From Photorhabdus noenieputensis (GTDB lineage: Bacteria; Pseudomonadota; Gammaproteobacteria; Enterobacterales; Enterobacteriaceae), in assembly GCF_018448935.1 (NCBI RefSeq), contig NZ_RCWC01000008.1, positions 94,150-158,149 on the forward strand: DNA of 64,000 bases, in the 5' to 3' direction. The notes beneath the pieces are model-generated. The model searched no databases and was not told where the DNA came from. It was given only the letters and a program-made list of their open reading frames with translations. Each line of letters starts with the position of its first letter. Positions within the stretch are counted from its first letter, which is position 1. A program made the position numbers and the translations under genes. This document shows positions 1-10,439 of this stretch, one piece after another.

Positions 1-62
1 GTTTCAGGTATTCCAAGTTGTTCTGCAACAACACTCTTGACACGATTCTCTAAATTTTCCAC
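1..62 (-). CDS. stlE: acyl carrier protein, N-terminal fragment (probable StlE); runs off the window
   Basis: Only the first 20 or so codons are present. Reading the minus strand from GTG at 62 gives a start of the type ENLENRVKSVVAEQLGI, the first helix typical of acyl carrier proteins. A ribosome binding site (AGGAAA) lies about 8 bases before the GTG. The gene follows the ketosynthase by roughly 80 bp in the same direction, so it is probably the last gene of the stlC-stlD-stlE operon. In the known Photorhabdus stilbene pathway an ACP of this position carries the acyl chain to the ketosynthase. The Ser that takes the phosphopantetheine arm lies outside the window. The symbol rests on operon order and is an inference. 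Confidence 0.72.
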   Translation of the reverse strand, partial: MENLENRVKSVVAEQLGIPE

Positions 63-141
63 GCTGTATTTTCCTAGATGTACCCATTACGAGGGGAAAC
101 CGGTTGTTTCCCCATTCTTCATTAACACTAAGATTAAATAT

Positions 142-1290
<1,149 letters not shown>

Positions 1291-2238
1291 TTACTTATTT
1301 ATCTCCTTATCATCATAGCGGGCAGAACCAGAAGGTTGTTCATAGTATTTCTGTAATTCATTAAGACGTTCTTTAAGTAATGGGGTAAGCAAACGGCGAA
1401 CAACTACCGAAATAGGAAAAACAACTAGTACCATCAATATCAAATAGGTTACAAACAACGCTAATAAAGAGCGTCTTACCCATATCCCTCGTTTGCCTAC
1501 ACGGCAAATCAGCCCGGACCAAAATCTAAACCCTCGATGCGCCGCACGTTCACCGAAAATAAAAGCTTGGTCGACAACCGCCGCTCCCATACCTTTCAAC
1601 ATTGGAGCATCAACTTTCTCTTTATCCGTTTTGAGCGCAGCCAATAACGCATCACCAAAACGTGTGGCATCTTTAACGTCTTCCTCCGATACGCCCGCCC
1701 GCGGTAAGCTAGGAAATGGCTGTCTTTTTCCTGTCATTAGCCATATCGGGGTTGTGAATACTGTTGCAAAAAAGTTTGCTTTATCAACAAAAACCACGTT
1801 ATCGCGCAAATACGCGCCACTTTCATGCAACAATCTTTTGACAGTTTCCTGAGCTATCAACCACATGTTTCGGCAAGCAATAACTGTCACCACCGGTCGG
1901 CCATTAAGTACACGCTTTCCTTCTTTACTCTTAAGAAATGCTGTTATCGGAGGAGCCGGCGATAAATACCAAACCTGGTAGCCTAATATGACCAAATCAA
2001 AAGGTTCTTCGTCTTCCAGATTCAAAGGCGCTAGCTCAGGCGGGTGTAACTGCACTGTTTCTGGAAAAACATCAACAAACTTGGAAAACTTCCAGGGAAA
2101 CTCAAATTCTGGAACCGGTTTCAGAACAACTTCACGGATGTATATCTCGTCAGACTCTTGCAGGGGAGAGATTAAGCTTTTTACCACCTCGGTCAATTGA
2201 CCACTTTGGGAATATGACACTACAAGAACACGTTTCAT
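1291..2238 (-). CDS. stlC: DarA/StlC-type flavodoxin-like aromatase (dialkylresorcinol condensing enzyme family)
   Basis: 315 residues. The N-terminus (VVSYSQSGQLTEVV, residues 6-19) is a flavodoxin-type FMN phosphate-binding loop, and the first 180 residues read as a flavodoxin fold. A hydrophobic stretch near residues 275-298 predicts a membrane anchor or hairpin close to the C-terminus. Proteins of this family, often labelled dialkylresorcinol condensing enzyme DarA, are paired with DarB ketosynthases and aromatise the cyclohexanedione. It is the first gene of the operon: upstream lies over a kilobase of AT-rich DNA without genes, so the promoter is there. The start at 2238 has an AAGG-type site in front. 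The stlC name follows the Photorhabdus stilbene operon order and was not checked by search. Confidence 0.83.
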   Translation of the reverse strand: MKRVLVVSYSQSGQLTEVVKSLISPLQESDEIYIREVVLKPVPEFEFPWKFSKFVDVFPETVQLHPPELAPLNLEDEEPFDLVILGYQVWYLSPAPPITAFLKSKEGKRVLNGRPVVTVIACRNMWLIAQETVKRLLHESGAYLRDNVVFVDKANFFATVFTTPIWLMTGKRQPFPSLPRAGVSEEDVKDATRFGDALLAALKTDKEKVDAPMLKGMGAAVVDQAFIFGERAAHRGFRFWSGLICRVGKRGIWVRRSLLALFVTYLILMVLVVFPISVVVRRLLTPLLKERLNELQKYYEQPSGSARYDDKEINK

Positions 2239-3310
2239 ATGTTCTAACCTTTATGAATATTTAATACTGAGCCATTCATCGGCACCTAAAAGATAAGAAT
2301 TTGAATGACAGTTGTCCTCTAACCATCTGAGAATATTTTTTGGCATATGTACATATAATCATTCCTGAAAATTAAAAACATATACAAGAAAAACAAGTTA
2401 ATAAATGGCAGAGTAATATTTTCACAAACAATATAAATCAAAACAGTCGTTGTCAACATGATTTTTTTATTTTTATATAAGATTAGTTTTATATCACATT
2501 GTAGAAATTTAATTAGTTACTGATAGAAAATTCAATGAAAAATATATTAACTTGAATATAAAATTAACAAAGTCAATTAAAATAAAACAAACATTTAAAT
2601 TAAATCAACAAATTAAAAAAACATTCTAAGTGTTTTAATTTAATGAAATATTTATAACATCATGAAACTACATGTTCAATAGATTAATTTAATAATTTGA
2701 CATGAAAACAAAAGATGATTATTACTTGGCAATAATATTACATAACAAAATAAAAATTAGAGATAAAATTTTTCACAAGCATTTTTATTAAATTTTGATA
2801 TCGATCGAAAAAATTAAAATAAAAATTACTTAATTAGTAATAACATCATAGCACTTCATAATTATCACCTATTCACCTCAATACAAAAAACAGCATTATA
2901 AAAATAACTCATATAAGCTTATAAAAATAAATTGATCTTACTATACCTTATGGATTTCAAGATGCGTCTCGGCGGCAAGGGAGCGAATCCCCGGGATCAT
3001 AGATAACTATATGACTGGGGTGAGTGAATGCAGCCAACAAAGAAGCAACTTGAAAGATAACGGATATACACTTAATCATCCCTAAACTCACCATCAAACA
3101 ATGCATAAATTTTACAGTTAGTTGCATAGAAAACCATTGCATCCAGCTCATACCCTTCGTAGAATCCCCCCTCTATTTCTAGGTTCAATCAGTCTGTTTT
3201 TCCGTTCTGTACAGCTTGGAAGCGACGAAAACCCGATACCCAGTTCATCTTTATGATCGGGGTAACAAATTGGGTAACAATGCAGTTTATGTCACATTAG
3301 GAACACATCT
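2239..3310. other. AT-rich intergenic region upstream of the stl operon
   Basis: About 1.07 kb without a credible gene. From 2260 to 2940 the sequence is extremely AT-rich, with many A and T runs, as expected of DNA bound by H-NS-type silencers upstream of secondary-metabolite genes (inference). It must hold the promoter of stlC. An ERIC element occupies 2942-3068; the small open frame on the minus strand around 2957-3151 is made by that repeat. The last 130 bp lead into ydgI. Confidence 0.6.
2942..3068 (+). repeat. ERIC element, copy 1 (127 bp)
   Basis: A full-length enterobacterial repetitive intergenic consensus element with TATACC at one end and a degenerate GGATATA at the other. It contains the central near-palindrome GAATCCCCGGGATCAT / ATGACTGGGGTGAG and the terminal arm CAACTTGAAAGATAACG. 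It lies between the stl operon and ydgI. Confidence 0.9.
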
Positions 3311-4702
3311 TTGGAAAAGAAACTAGGTCTCACAGCTCTTACTGCTCTGGTACTCAGCTCTATGGTCGGTGCAGGCGTTTTCAGCTTACCGCAGAATATG
3401 GCTGAAATCGCCAGCCCAGCAGCGTTAATGATTGGTTGGGGAATAACAGGTGTCGGTATCCTGTTCCTGGCTACCTCGCTATTATTGCTCTCTCGTCTTC
3501 GTCCGGATCTTGATGGAGGGATTTTCACTTATGCTAAAGAGGGCTTTGGTGAACTAGTAGGCTTCTGTTCTGCCTGGGGATATTGGTTATGCGCAGTTAT
3601 TGCCAATGTTTCTTATCTGGTTATCGTTTTTGCCGCCCTAAGTTTCTTTACTGACAAAGAGGGTACCGTCATCTTTGGTGATGGCAATACCTGGCAGTCC
3701 CTATTGGGAGAATCTATTCTACTCTGGTTCGTACATTGGCTGGTACTCCGCGGCGTTCAAACCGCAGCCGGAATCAATAAATTGGCGACAATGGCAAAGT
3801 TGTTGCCTTTAGGTGCTTTCATCATACTTGCCGCCATAGCCTTTAAAATGGATATCTTTGCTCTCGACTTTAGAGGCATCGAGCTAGGAGTTCCTGTCTG
3901 GCAACAAGTAAAAGACACTATGTTGATTACTCTCTGGGTTTTTATCGGTATTGAAGGTGCTGTCGTAGTTTCTGCCAGGGCGAAAAAACGGACAGATGTT
4001 GGTATTGCAACCATGCTAGCTGTCGTTGCAGCATTAGCAATATACATCTTAGTCACCCTACTCTCCCTTGGATTAGTACCACGACCTGAGTTAGCAGAAA
4101 TACGCAACCCGTCAATGGCAAACCTGATGGTAGGACTTGTTGGTTCCGCAGGTGAAATCATTATTGCTGCCGGATTGATTATCTCCGTCTGTGGTGCTTA
4201 TCTGAGTTGGACGATCATGGCAGCAGAAGTGCCATTTATCGCTTCCCAACACGGTTCTTTTCCAAAAGTATTTAGCCAGCAAAACCGCAATAATGCACCA
4301 TCATCTTCCTTGTGGTTCACTAATGGCGCTGTACAACTCTCTCTCATTTTGATCTGGTTGAGTGGAAGTAACTACAATTCATTACTGGCAATTGCATCAG
4401 AGATGATTTTAGTGCCCTATTTCCTTGTCGGAGCATTTCTTTTAAAAGTCGCTTTTGAGCGTAGCAATAAAGGATTATTACTCGTTGCTATTGGAGCCTG
4501 TATTTATGGCATATGGTTACTTTATGCATCCGGTTTGATGAATTTGCTATTGTCTGTTGTTCTCTATGCACCAGGTCTTATTGTTTTTCTGTATGTACGC
4601 CGTCAAAACCCACAGAAAAATAGCTTACATCTGGCTGAAAAGCTCACTATTGTCGTGTTGCTGGTAACAGCAATTCCTGCCACTGGGTTGCTAATCAAGT
4701 AG
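3311..4702 (+). CDS. ydgI: amino acid antiporter of the APC family, YdgI (arginine/ornithine ArcD-like)
   Basis: 463 residues, almost entirely hydrophobic, with about 12 membrane segments and the basic amino acid/polyamine antiporter signature at the N-terminus (SSMVGAGVFSLPQNM, residues 16-30). It reads as an end-to-end orthologue of E. coli YdgI, a putative arginine:ornithine exchanger. The start is TTG at 3311: the family N-terminus MEKKLGLTALTALVLSS begins exactly there and TAGGA lies 8 bases upstream. It is a single-gene unit, followed by a weak terminator. The substrate is inferred from the family only. Confidence 0.9.
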   Translation: MEKKLGLTALTALVLSSMVGAGVFSLPQNMAEIASPAALMIGWGITGVGILFLATSLLLLSRLRPDLDGGIFTYAKEGFGELVGFCSAWGYWLCAVIANVSYLVIVFAALSFFTDKEGTVIFGDGNTWQSLLGESILLWFVHWLVLRGVQTAAGINKLATMAKLLPLGAFIILAAIAFKMDIFALDFRGIELGVPVWQQVKDTMLITLWVFIGIEGAVVVSARAKKRTDVGIATMLAVVAALAIYILVTLLSLGLVPRPELAEIRNPSMANLMVGLVGSAGEIIIAAGLIISVCGAYLSWTIMAAEVPFIASQHGSFPKVFSQQNRNNAPSSSLWFTNGAVQLSLILIWLSGSNYNSLLAIASEMILVPYFLVGAFLLKVAFERSNKGLLLVAIGACIYGIWLLYASGLMNLLLSVVLYAPGLIVFLYVRRQNPQKNSLHLAEKLTIVVLLVTAIPATGLLIK

Positions 4703-4717
4703 TCCCGTCAGATTCAG

Positions 4718-4747
4718 GCCATTACTTTCCTGTGATGGCTTTCTGGG
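4718..4747 (+). terminator. weak intrinsic terminator after ydgI
   Basis: GCCAT (4718-4722) pairs with ATGGC (4735-4739), followed by a T-rich stretch. The stem is short, so the call is tentative. Confidence 0.35.
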
Positions 4748-5080
4748 TTTTTCATATAGCAGTTTGTTTAATTTTTTGTGGTTCTGCCATATTTTTGTTG
4801 GTGTTATCTTTAACTGTATGTTGTAACTAATATTGTTAATACAACTTGATAGGTATGGTACTTTAGTCAATTTTGTCGATGCAAAGTGTTGAAGAACGAA
4901 ACTAAGATGACTTTCAAGGCAACGATGTTGGTGGATCTATTCCAGCTCATCATAAGCAAAGGTGTAAAACTTGAGGTAGAGCGTCTATTTCGCCCTATTG
5001 GAATCATCTCTGATTGGGGCATTCGCACCGCAACAAATTCAGTACGAACGCCCTGATAAAGACCGGATATTGTCCTTAAG
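4748..5080. other. intergenic region between ydgI and the hydrolase gene
   Basis: About 330 bp with no recognisable gene. A short forward frame starting with ATG at 4907 and ending near 5056 (about 49 codons) has no clear ribosome site and no family I recognise; it may be a gene remnant from the insertion that brought the neighbouring GC-rich hydrolase. Confidence 0.35.
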
Positions 5081-5923
5081 TTATTTCAATTTGTCGGCCC
5101 AATTCGCAATTGCATCCGCTGTTTCGAGCGGCTTCTCAGCAGGTAATGCGTGGCTGGCCCCTTCAATCACTGCGACAGTAACGCGGTTACCGAACTCATC
5201 CTTCGCCTCCATTCGAGACGATTCAGGTCGAAATGGGTCGGAATCCGCCTGTAGATCGAGGATTGGTGCTGTCCCGCCAGCCCACCAATCCTTGCGATTG
5301 GTCAGTTCACGCGCCGAGGACTGGCTTTTTATGACATCAGAATGCCAACCCTCAAGCCAAGGCGTTGGGTCATTGCCTTCCGCGAAGAAGGCAAGTCTAA
5401 GTTTGGCCAGCCGCTCCTCACGAGTGGATTTCGGATCACTAATCACCATAATCGCATCCGAGAGCTCTGAAGGCCAAGATTTCGCCGCCCCTGCCAGAAG
5501 TACTATGCCACGCGTCATTTCGGGATAATCCGAGGCAATCGTCTTAGCGATCCAGTGGCCATAAGCGTGCCCCACTACGATTGCCTTGCCTCCTTCCGCC
5601 GCAACTACAGACGCAAAATCGTCGGCAAAGTCGTGGAAGGTCACATTTTCCATCGGGCCGACTGACCTTGAGATTCCGCGTGGTTCCGGCAGAGCAACGC
5701 GATAGCCACGCATCGCCAGTCGATCCGCAAGTGGCGCGAATTCCGCGGTTCCTCGCCCGGTTGAAGCAATCACCACAAGCAGTGGCCCTTCCCCACGCAC
5801 CGAATATTCGATCGATGCCACACCATTGGTAGCAATTTTTTGCTCTACATGCATGGCCGAAGCAGGACGCGCGGCTGCAAGCACGATGGACAAAAAGCCT
5901 AATATCAAGACGAACTGTTTCAT
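5081..5923 (-). CDS. secreted alpha/beta hydrolase-fold protein with Ala at the nucleophile position
   Basis: 280 residues with a classic signal peptide (residues 1-23, ending ARPASA), so it should be exported. The fold is that of alpha/beta hydrolases: an oxyanion-loop region (VVIASTGRG, near 50-58), a nucleophile elbow at 117-122, an acid in DLQADSDP (Asp227 or Asp229) and a His in EGASHALP (His258). The elbow reads VVGHAYGHW, so the expected GxSxG Ser is Ala120 (codon GCT, one base from TCT). Either the protein is catalytically dead, or it belongs to a branch that naturally carries GHAxG; I have an impression that such a branch exists but cannot confirm it. The gene is visibly richer in G+C than its surroundings and has no operon partner, which suggests transfer from a high-GC donor. 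Substrate unknown. Confidence 0.7.
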   Translation of the reverse strand: MKQFVLILGFLSIVLAAARPASAMHVEQKIATNGVASIEYSVRGEGPLLVVIASTGRGTAEFAPLADRLAMRGYRVALPEPRGISRSVGPMENVTFHDFADDFASVVAAEGGKAIVVGHAYGHWIAKTIASDYPEMTRGIVLLAGAAKSWPSELSDAIMVISDPKSTREERLAKLRLAFFAEGNDPTPWLEGWHSDVIKSQSSARELTNRKDWWAGGTAPILDLQADSDPFRPESSRMEAKDEFGNRVTVAVIEGASHALPAEKPLETADAIANWADKLK

Positions 5924-6516
5924 TTTCCTCCCTTACAGGGTTAATTGTGTTGAGTGTTTATAACGTCAACTAAGATAGGCATCGCTATAAACAATAAAAT
6001 AGAAAGATCACATGAGAAGACTCTAGAGTAATTTAAACCAGATGACTTACTCTATTAGAATAAAAATTCTCAGAGGGCAAATGATAGCGAGAGGTAATAA
6101 CATGAAAATAATAGAACAAAAAAATAAATTCTTAAGCGTGATAAATTAATTGTGATCTATATCACAATTAATTTTATAACCAATTATTAATTAAAAAGAT
6201 ATTCTCATTAATTAGCATAATGATTTATTACATACAATAAATCACCTTAATATTAAAAAATAATCCTATTTAAGAAGCAAATACAGATAAAAATCTTAAA
6301 TACAGCATATTATCCAGTCATTCTTTGGATTTTTCCTAATTAATCGCTATGATCACTCAGCTTTATCCCAAAAAAGACACAGTTTGAGTTATCGCTATTG
6401 TTATTGGGTAAAAGTCATAAATATTTACACGCTGTATTGATGTTTATACAGTTCCCATTAAATCAATATTTCTATTTCCCTAACGCCATACTTGGCAGGG
6501 TTAGGATCTATTTAAA
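5924..6516. other. regulatory region between the hydrolase gene and the fimbrial operon
   Basis: About 590 bp, strongly AT-rich, separating the divergent hydrolase gene and fimbrial operon. It contains the CRP-like palindrome listed separately and a short dyad CTGTAT / ATACAG at 6432-6451, about 65 bp before the first fimbrial gene. I looked for a pair of recombinase inverted repeats that would make an invertible switch and did not see one, and no recombinase gene is nearby. Confidence 0.5.
6141..6177. promoter_or_regulatory. CRP-cAMP binding site within a longer palindrome
   Basis: TGTGATCTATATCACA (6151-6166) fits the CRP consensus TGTGA-N6-TCACA perfectly. It is the centre of a longer near-perfect palindrome whose arms continue as AATTAAT on both sides. 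It lies about 350 bp before the major pilin gene and about 220 bp before the divergent hydrolase gene, so catabolite control of either is possible; the fimbrial operon is the likelier target. Confidence 0.7.
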
Positions 6517-7047
6517 ATGAAAGCTAAACTGATTATTTCATGCTTACTTGCATCTTCTGTATTTATTTCTGTAGCAAATGCAGCCGACGGAAAAATCAAC
6601 TTTACAGGTAATATCATCGCAAATGCCTGTAAAATCGATACTGACTCTGCAAATCAAAACGTAAACATGGGAACAATTGGCTCAAATGCATTTAGTGGTG
6701 TAGATAGTACCGCAGCAGCAACACCCTTTAGCATTAAAATGAGTGATTGCCCACCAGAATATACTCATGCACAAGTCAAATTTGACGGGCAAATAGATAG
6801 TAGAAATAACAGTCTTCTGGCCTTATCCAATGATAAAGGCGATAACGTCGCCGATGGTGTTGCTATTGGTATCTATGAAGAAGATAACTCAACGCTGATC
6901 CCTTTAGCAAAAGCTTCCAAATCTCAAGCTTTTACTGACCAAAAAACAGCAGAGTTGAAGTTTATTGCAAAATATGTTGCTACAGCTCAAGACATTAGTC
7001 CAGGTTCAGGTGATGCAGTCGCCAATTTTACGATCGTTTATAACTAA
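6517..7047 (+). CDS. type 1-family major fimbrial subunit
   Basis: 176 residues with a signal peptide cleaved after about residue 22 (SVANA). The mature protein has the pilin pattern: a Gly-rich beta start (INFTGNIIANACKI), a Cys pair at 38 and 78 for the single disulphide, and a C-terminal strand with penultimate aromatic residue (FTIVYN) that forms the groove filled by the next subunit's N-terminal strand. It is the first gene of a four-gene chaperone-usher operon and most likely the shaft subunit. The start ATG at 6517 has AGGATC in front. It is FimA-like but not close enough for a specific name. Confidence 0.88.
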   Translation: MKAKLIISCLLASSVFISVANAADGKINFTGNIIANACKIDTDSANQNVNMGTIGSNAFSGVDSTAAATPFSIKMSDCPPEYTHAQVKFDGQIDSRNNSLLALSNDKGDNVADGVAIGIYEEDNSTLIPLAKASKSQAFTDQKTAELKFIAKYVATAQDISPGSGDAVANFTIVYN

Positions 7048-7162
7048 GACAGGCTAAATTTAGAACAGAACTTTGATTCACGTTTTGTTTCTAATAAAGC
7101 AGTATAGGGAATGGATGCCCACAAAATAACGCATAAAAACACGATAAAACGGAGATGCCACC

Positions 7163-7837
7163 GTGCAGTATCAACGCCTATTCACAATAGTTTTTCTATA
7201 TATTATCAGTATAAATTTCGCTATCGCAGGTGTCGTCATTGGTGGGACTCGTGTTATCTACATGAGTGACAAAAAAGAAGCCTCCATTTCTATAAACAAC
7301 CCAGAAAAAGATGCACCTTATCTGATTCAGTCTTGGATGCAAGATGAAAATGATAATACGAAGACCCCTTTTATCGTTACTCCTCCCATCTTTAAACTCG
7401 CCGCAGGCCATGAAAATATCCTGCGTATTGTAAAAACAGAAAGCAACCTGCCTCAAGATCGGGAGTCACTTTTTTGGTTAAATATAAAGTCTATCCCTAC
7501 CTCTGTGAAATCAGATCAGAATCAATTACAAATAACAGTTAAGTCAAAGTTTAAATTGTTTTACCGTCCTGCAAGTTTGGCAGAAAAGTCAAGTACTGCA
7601 TATAAAGAGCTAAAATTCCGTACAGAAAACAACTCATTGATCGCAGAAAATCCTACCCCTTACTTCATTTCATTCTCTTACCTTAAAGCAGATCAACATG
7701 AAATAAAACCTGCGGGCATGATTAAACCCTTTAGTCAACTAAGTTGGCCTCTGCCGACAAAACACATAAAGCAGGTAAATTGGAAAGCAATTAATGATTT
7801 TGGTGGTGTTACTGCCGAGGAAAAAACAGCTATTTAA
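7163..7837 (+). CDS. periplasmic fimbrial chaperone (PapD/FimC family)
   Basis: 224 residues. A signal peptide ends near residue 22 (FAIA), followed by the first Ig-like strand VVIGGTRVIYMSDKKEASISINN, which carries the conserved Arg30 that anchors the subunit C-terminus. The motif FWLNIKSIP at 104-112 gives the conserved cleft Lys, as in FimC. It folds pilins in the periplasm by donor-strand complementation and hands them to the usher encoded next. The start is GTG at 7163, chosen because GGAG lies 8 bases upstream and the signal peptide begins there. A 115-bp gap separates it from the pilin gene, compatible with higher pilin expression, but I saw no strong attenuator. Confidence 0.9.
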   Translation: MQYQRLFTIVFLYIISINFAIAGVVIGGTRVIYMSDKKEASISINNPEKDAPYLIQSWMQDENDNTKTPFIVTPPIFKLAAGHENILRIVKTESNLPQDRESLFWLNIKSIPTSVKSDQNQLQITVKSKFKLFYRPASLAEKSSTAYKELKFRTENNSLIAENPTPYFISFSYLKADQHEIKPAGMIKPFSQLSWPLPTKHIKQVNWKAINDFGGVTAEEKTAI

Positions 7838-7879
7838 TAAAACCGTTACATTACTTTACTCTATACTAAAAAGTTAATT

Positions 7880-10420
7880 ATGGGAAAGTGCTCACAGCAT
7901 AAGATTAATAAGCAACCATATGATATTAAACATTCATGGCTCTTATTATTGCCATTTATCGCTGCTGGCATATTTTTTTACCCTACAAAGACTTATTCTG
8001 AAGATTATTTCAACATTCATGCACTGGAGATAGGTACTGATTCTGGTTCACCAGAAAACATTGATCTCTCTATTTTCACACAAGATGACTATCCGCCCGG
8101 TATTTACTGGGTAGATATTTACCTTAATAGAGAGAAAATAGATACCAGGAACGTAACCTTTGTCACGATAAATAACAAATTGCTGCCTAAGCTGACAATT
8201 CAGCAATTACAGGATATGGGAGTAAAAATTGATACATTTCCAGAGCTGATCAGTTTACCATCAGAAACAGAGTTGTCTGATTTAAGTCAATATATTCCAT
8301 CAGCAAGCACCCTCTTCAATTTTAGTCAACAAAGACTGGATATCAGTATTCCACAAGCAATGCTAAACAATCAGGCAAGAGGTTATGTTTCGCCTGAATT
8401 ATGGCAGCAAGGATTAACTTCACTATTAATTAACTATAATTATAGTGGTTCAAATACCTGGCAAGATAATCCATCTAGCTCTACGCAGACCCATTATCTG
8501 AATCTTCGAACAGGCGCTAATTGGCAAGCATGGCGTCTACGCAATTATTCTACCTATACCAGCCGTGACAAGAGTTGGAAAAGTATTAACACCTATTTAC
8601 AACGGGATATTCACACTCTAAAAGGGCAATTAACGCTAGGTGACAGCTTCACCCCTTCCTATATTTTTGAGGGTGTCCAATTCCGGGGCTTACAATTAGC
8701 TTCTGATGATAATATGTTACCAGACAGCTTGCAAGGTTTCGCCCCTAGTGTTCGAGGAATTGCTCAAAGTAACGCTCAGGTTACAATCAAACAAAACGGC
8801 TATATCATTTATCAAACTTATGTTTCACCAGGCCCATTTGTCATTAATGACCTTTTCCCAACCACAACAAGTGGAGATTTAGAAGTTATTATCAAAGAAG
8901 CAGATGGTCAGGAATACCGATCTACTCAATCTTTTTCAACTATACCGATTATGTTACGAGAAGGCGGTCTCCAATATTCGATAACACTGGGCCAGTATCA
9001 ATCATCAAATCATCATGGGCAAGAACCCAATTTTGTCCAAAGTGCATTGGTCTATGGTTTTTCTAATAATATCACTACCTATGGCGGTACGATTTTTTCA
9101 AAAAATTATCAATCCGTCGCTTTAGGATCAGGTTATAACCTTGGTATATTAGGTTCTCTCTCTTTTGACATTACTCATGCTAACACTGATTTACCATCCA
9201 ATATAAGTACCAAAGGGCAATCTTATCGTTTTCAATATGCAAAAGATCTTTCATTAACAGGAACTAATTTCACTTTGGCAGGATATCGCTATTCGACACG
9301 TGGTTTTTACGATTTTAAAGAAGCCAATGACATAGATGATGCTAATAAAAATGACCGGCGTTACCGCACCAATAAAAGAAGTAAATTGCAACTGCATATT
9401 AATCAATCTTTAGGAAATTTTGGCAGTTTATATCTGTCCGCTCTTCAACAAAATTATTGGCAACAATGTGGCTATGAACGTAATATCAACGCAGGTTATA
9501 GCATCAATTATAATAATATTAATTACAGCCTGAATTATACCTATAGCCAACTTCCAGATACGGATAAAAATGAACAGCTCTTTTCATTCAGCATACAGAT
9601 TCCATTAGATCGCTGGCTAAAGAATAGCTGGACCAGTTACAATTTTAATACCAATAAAAACAAAGATATTTCCCACCAAATCGGTTTAAGCGGCACAGCG
9701 CTGGAAGATAATAATTTAATCTATAGTTTGCAGCAAAGTTACACAAATCACGGTACTGGCGCTGGCGGTCATATTCATGCGGAATATAAAGGTGCTTATG
9801 GTCAACTCAGTACCGGTTATAGCTATGATCGCCATTCTCATCAACTGAATTATGGCCTTCAAGGAGGCATTGTCGCTCACCCATACGGTATTACTTTTTC
9901 ACAACATTTGGGAGATACATTAGCATTAGTCCGGGCTGATGGTGCTCAAGGAATAAAGATCCAAAATAATGTTGGTATTGCCACCGATTGGAATGGTTAT
10001 GCGATTATTCCCTATGTCAGCAGTTACCGGAAAAATCGAATTGCATTGGATACTCATTCATTAGCAGATAATGTCGATATTGACATTAATGCCCAAACCG
10101 TTATTCCTACTCGGGGAGCATTAGTTCTGGCCGATTTTAAAACCCGGATAGGTCACAGAGTTCTCATCAATCTCTACTATCAAGAAAATCCTATTCCTTT
10201 TGGCGCGGTTGTCACGTTAGAAAAACACCATGACATTGATGAAACAAACAGCGCAATTGTCAGTCACGGAGGGCAAGCTTACCTCACTGGTTTACCCGAT
10301 AGTGGACGATTATTAGTTAAATGGGGTTATAAAGATATTCAGGAATGTATCGTTAATTACAAATTACCGGAAAAAACTCCTTTATCCGGTATTTACATAA
10401 TAGCAGCGCACTGTAAATAA
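7880..10420 (+). CDS. outer membrane fimbrial usher (FimD/PapC family)
   Basis: 846 residues, full length for ushers. The order of parts is typical: an N-terminal segment with hydrophobic signal (about 18-40), the periplasmic N-domain (FNIHALEIG onward), a 24-strand beta barrel rich in aromatic and Asn residues with the plug domain in the middle (around GFAPSVRGIAQSNAQVTI), and C-terminal domains with FGAVVTLEK and the region around residues 800-846 containing a Cys. It assembles and secretes the pilus across the outer membrane. The long N-terminus before the signal core leaves open a slightly later start; the ribosome site is weak. Gap to the chaperone gene 42 bp, to the adhesin gene 19 bp: one operon. 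Confidence 0.92.
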   Translation: MGKCSQHKINKQPYDIKHSWLLLLPFIAAGIFFYPTKTYSEDYFNIHALEIGTDSGSPENIDLSIFTQDDYPPGIYWVDIYLNREKIDTRNVTFVTINNKLLPKLTIQQLQDMGVKIDTFPELISLPSETELSDLSQYIPSASTLFNFSQQRLDISIPQAMLNNQARGYVSPELWQQGLTSLLINYNYSGSNTWQDNPSSSTQTHYLNLRTGANWQAWRLRNYSTYTSRDKSWKSINTYLQRDIHTLKGQLTLGDSFTPSYIFEGVQFRGLQLASDDNMLPDSLQGFAPSVRGIAQSNAQVTIKQNGYIIYQTYVSPGPFVINDLFPTTTSGDLEVIIKEADGQEYRSTQSFSTIPIMLREGGLQYSITLGQYQSSNHHGQEPNFVQSALVYGFSNNITTYGGTIFSKNYQSVALGSGYNLGILGSLSFDITHANTDLPSNISTKGQSYRFQYAKDLSLTGTNFTLAGYRYSTRGFYDFKEANDIDDANKNDRRYRTNKRSKLQLHINQSLGNFGSLYLSALQQNYWQQCGYERNINAGYSINYNNINYSLNYTYSQLPDTDKNEQLFSFSIQIPLDRWLKNSWTSYNFNTNKNKDISHQIGLSGTALEDNNLIYSLQQSYTNHGTGAGGHIHAEYKGAYGQLSTGYSYDRHSHQLNYGLQGGIVAHPYGITFSQHLGDTLALVRADGAQGIKIQNNVGIATDWNGYAIIPYVSSYRKNRIALDTHSLADNVDIDINAQTVIPTRGALVLADFKTRIGHRVLINLYYQENPIPFGAVVTLEKHHDIDETNSAIVSHGGQAYLTGLPDSGRLLVKWGYKDIQECIVNYKLPEKTPLSGIYIIAAHCK

Positions 10421-10439
10421 CTACCCACAGGAAAACGCT

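Noticed and set aside
2957..3151. Minus-strand open frame of 64 codons
   Set aside because: It lies over an ERIC. The same kind of frame appears at the other copies (14598-14798, 39955-40149, 46635-46829), so it comes from the repeat.
4998..5528. Forward frame of 176 codons opposite the hydrolase gene
   Set aside because: It is the antisense of a GC-rich coding region. The minus-strand frame has a signal peptide and hydrolase motifs; this one has no ribosome site or motif.
5924..6516. Possible invertible fimbrial switch
   Set aside because: No matching pair of inverted repeats flanking a promoter and no fimbrial recombinase nearby; the palindromes present are single-site dyads.
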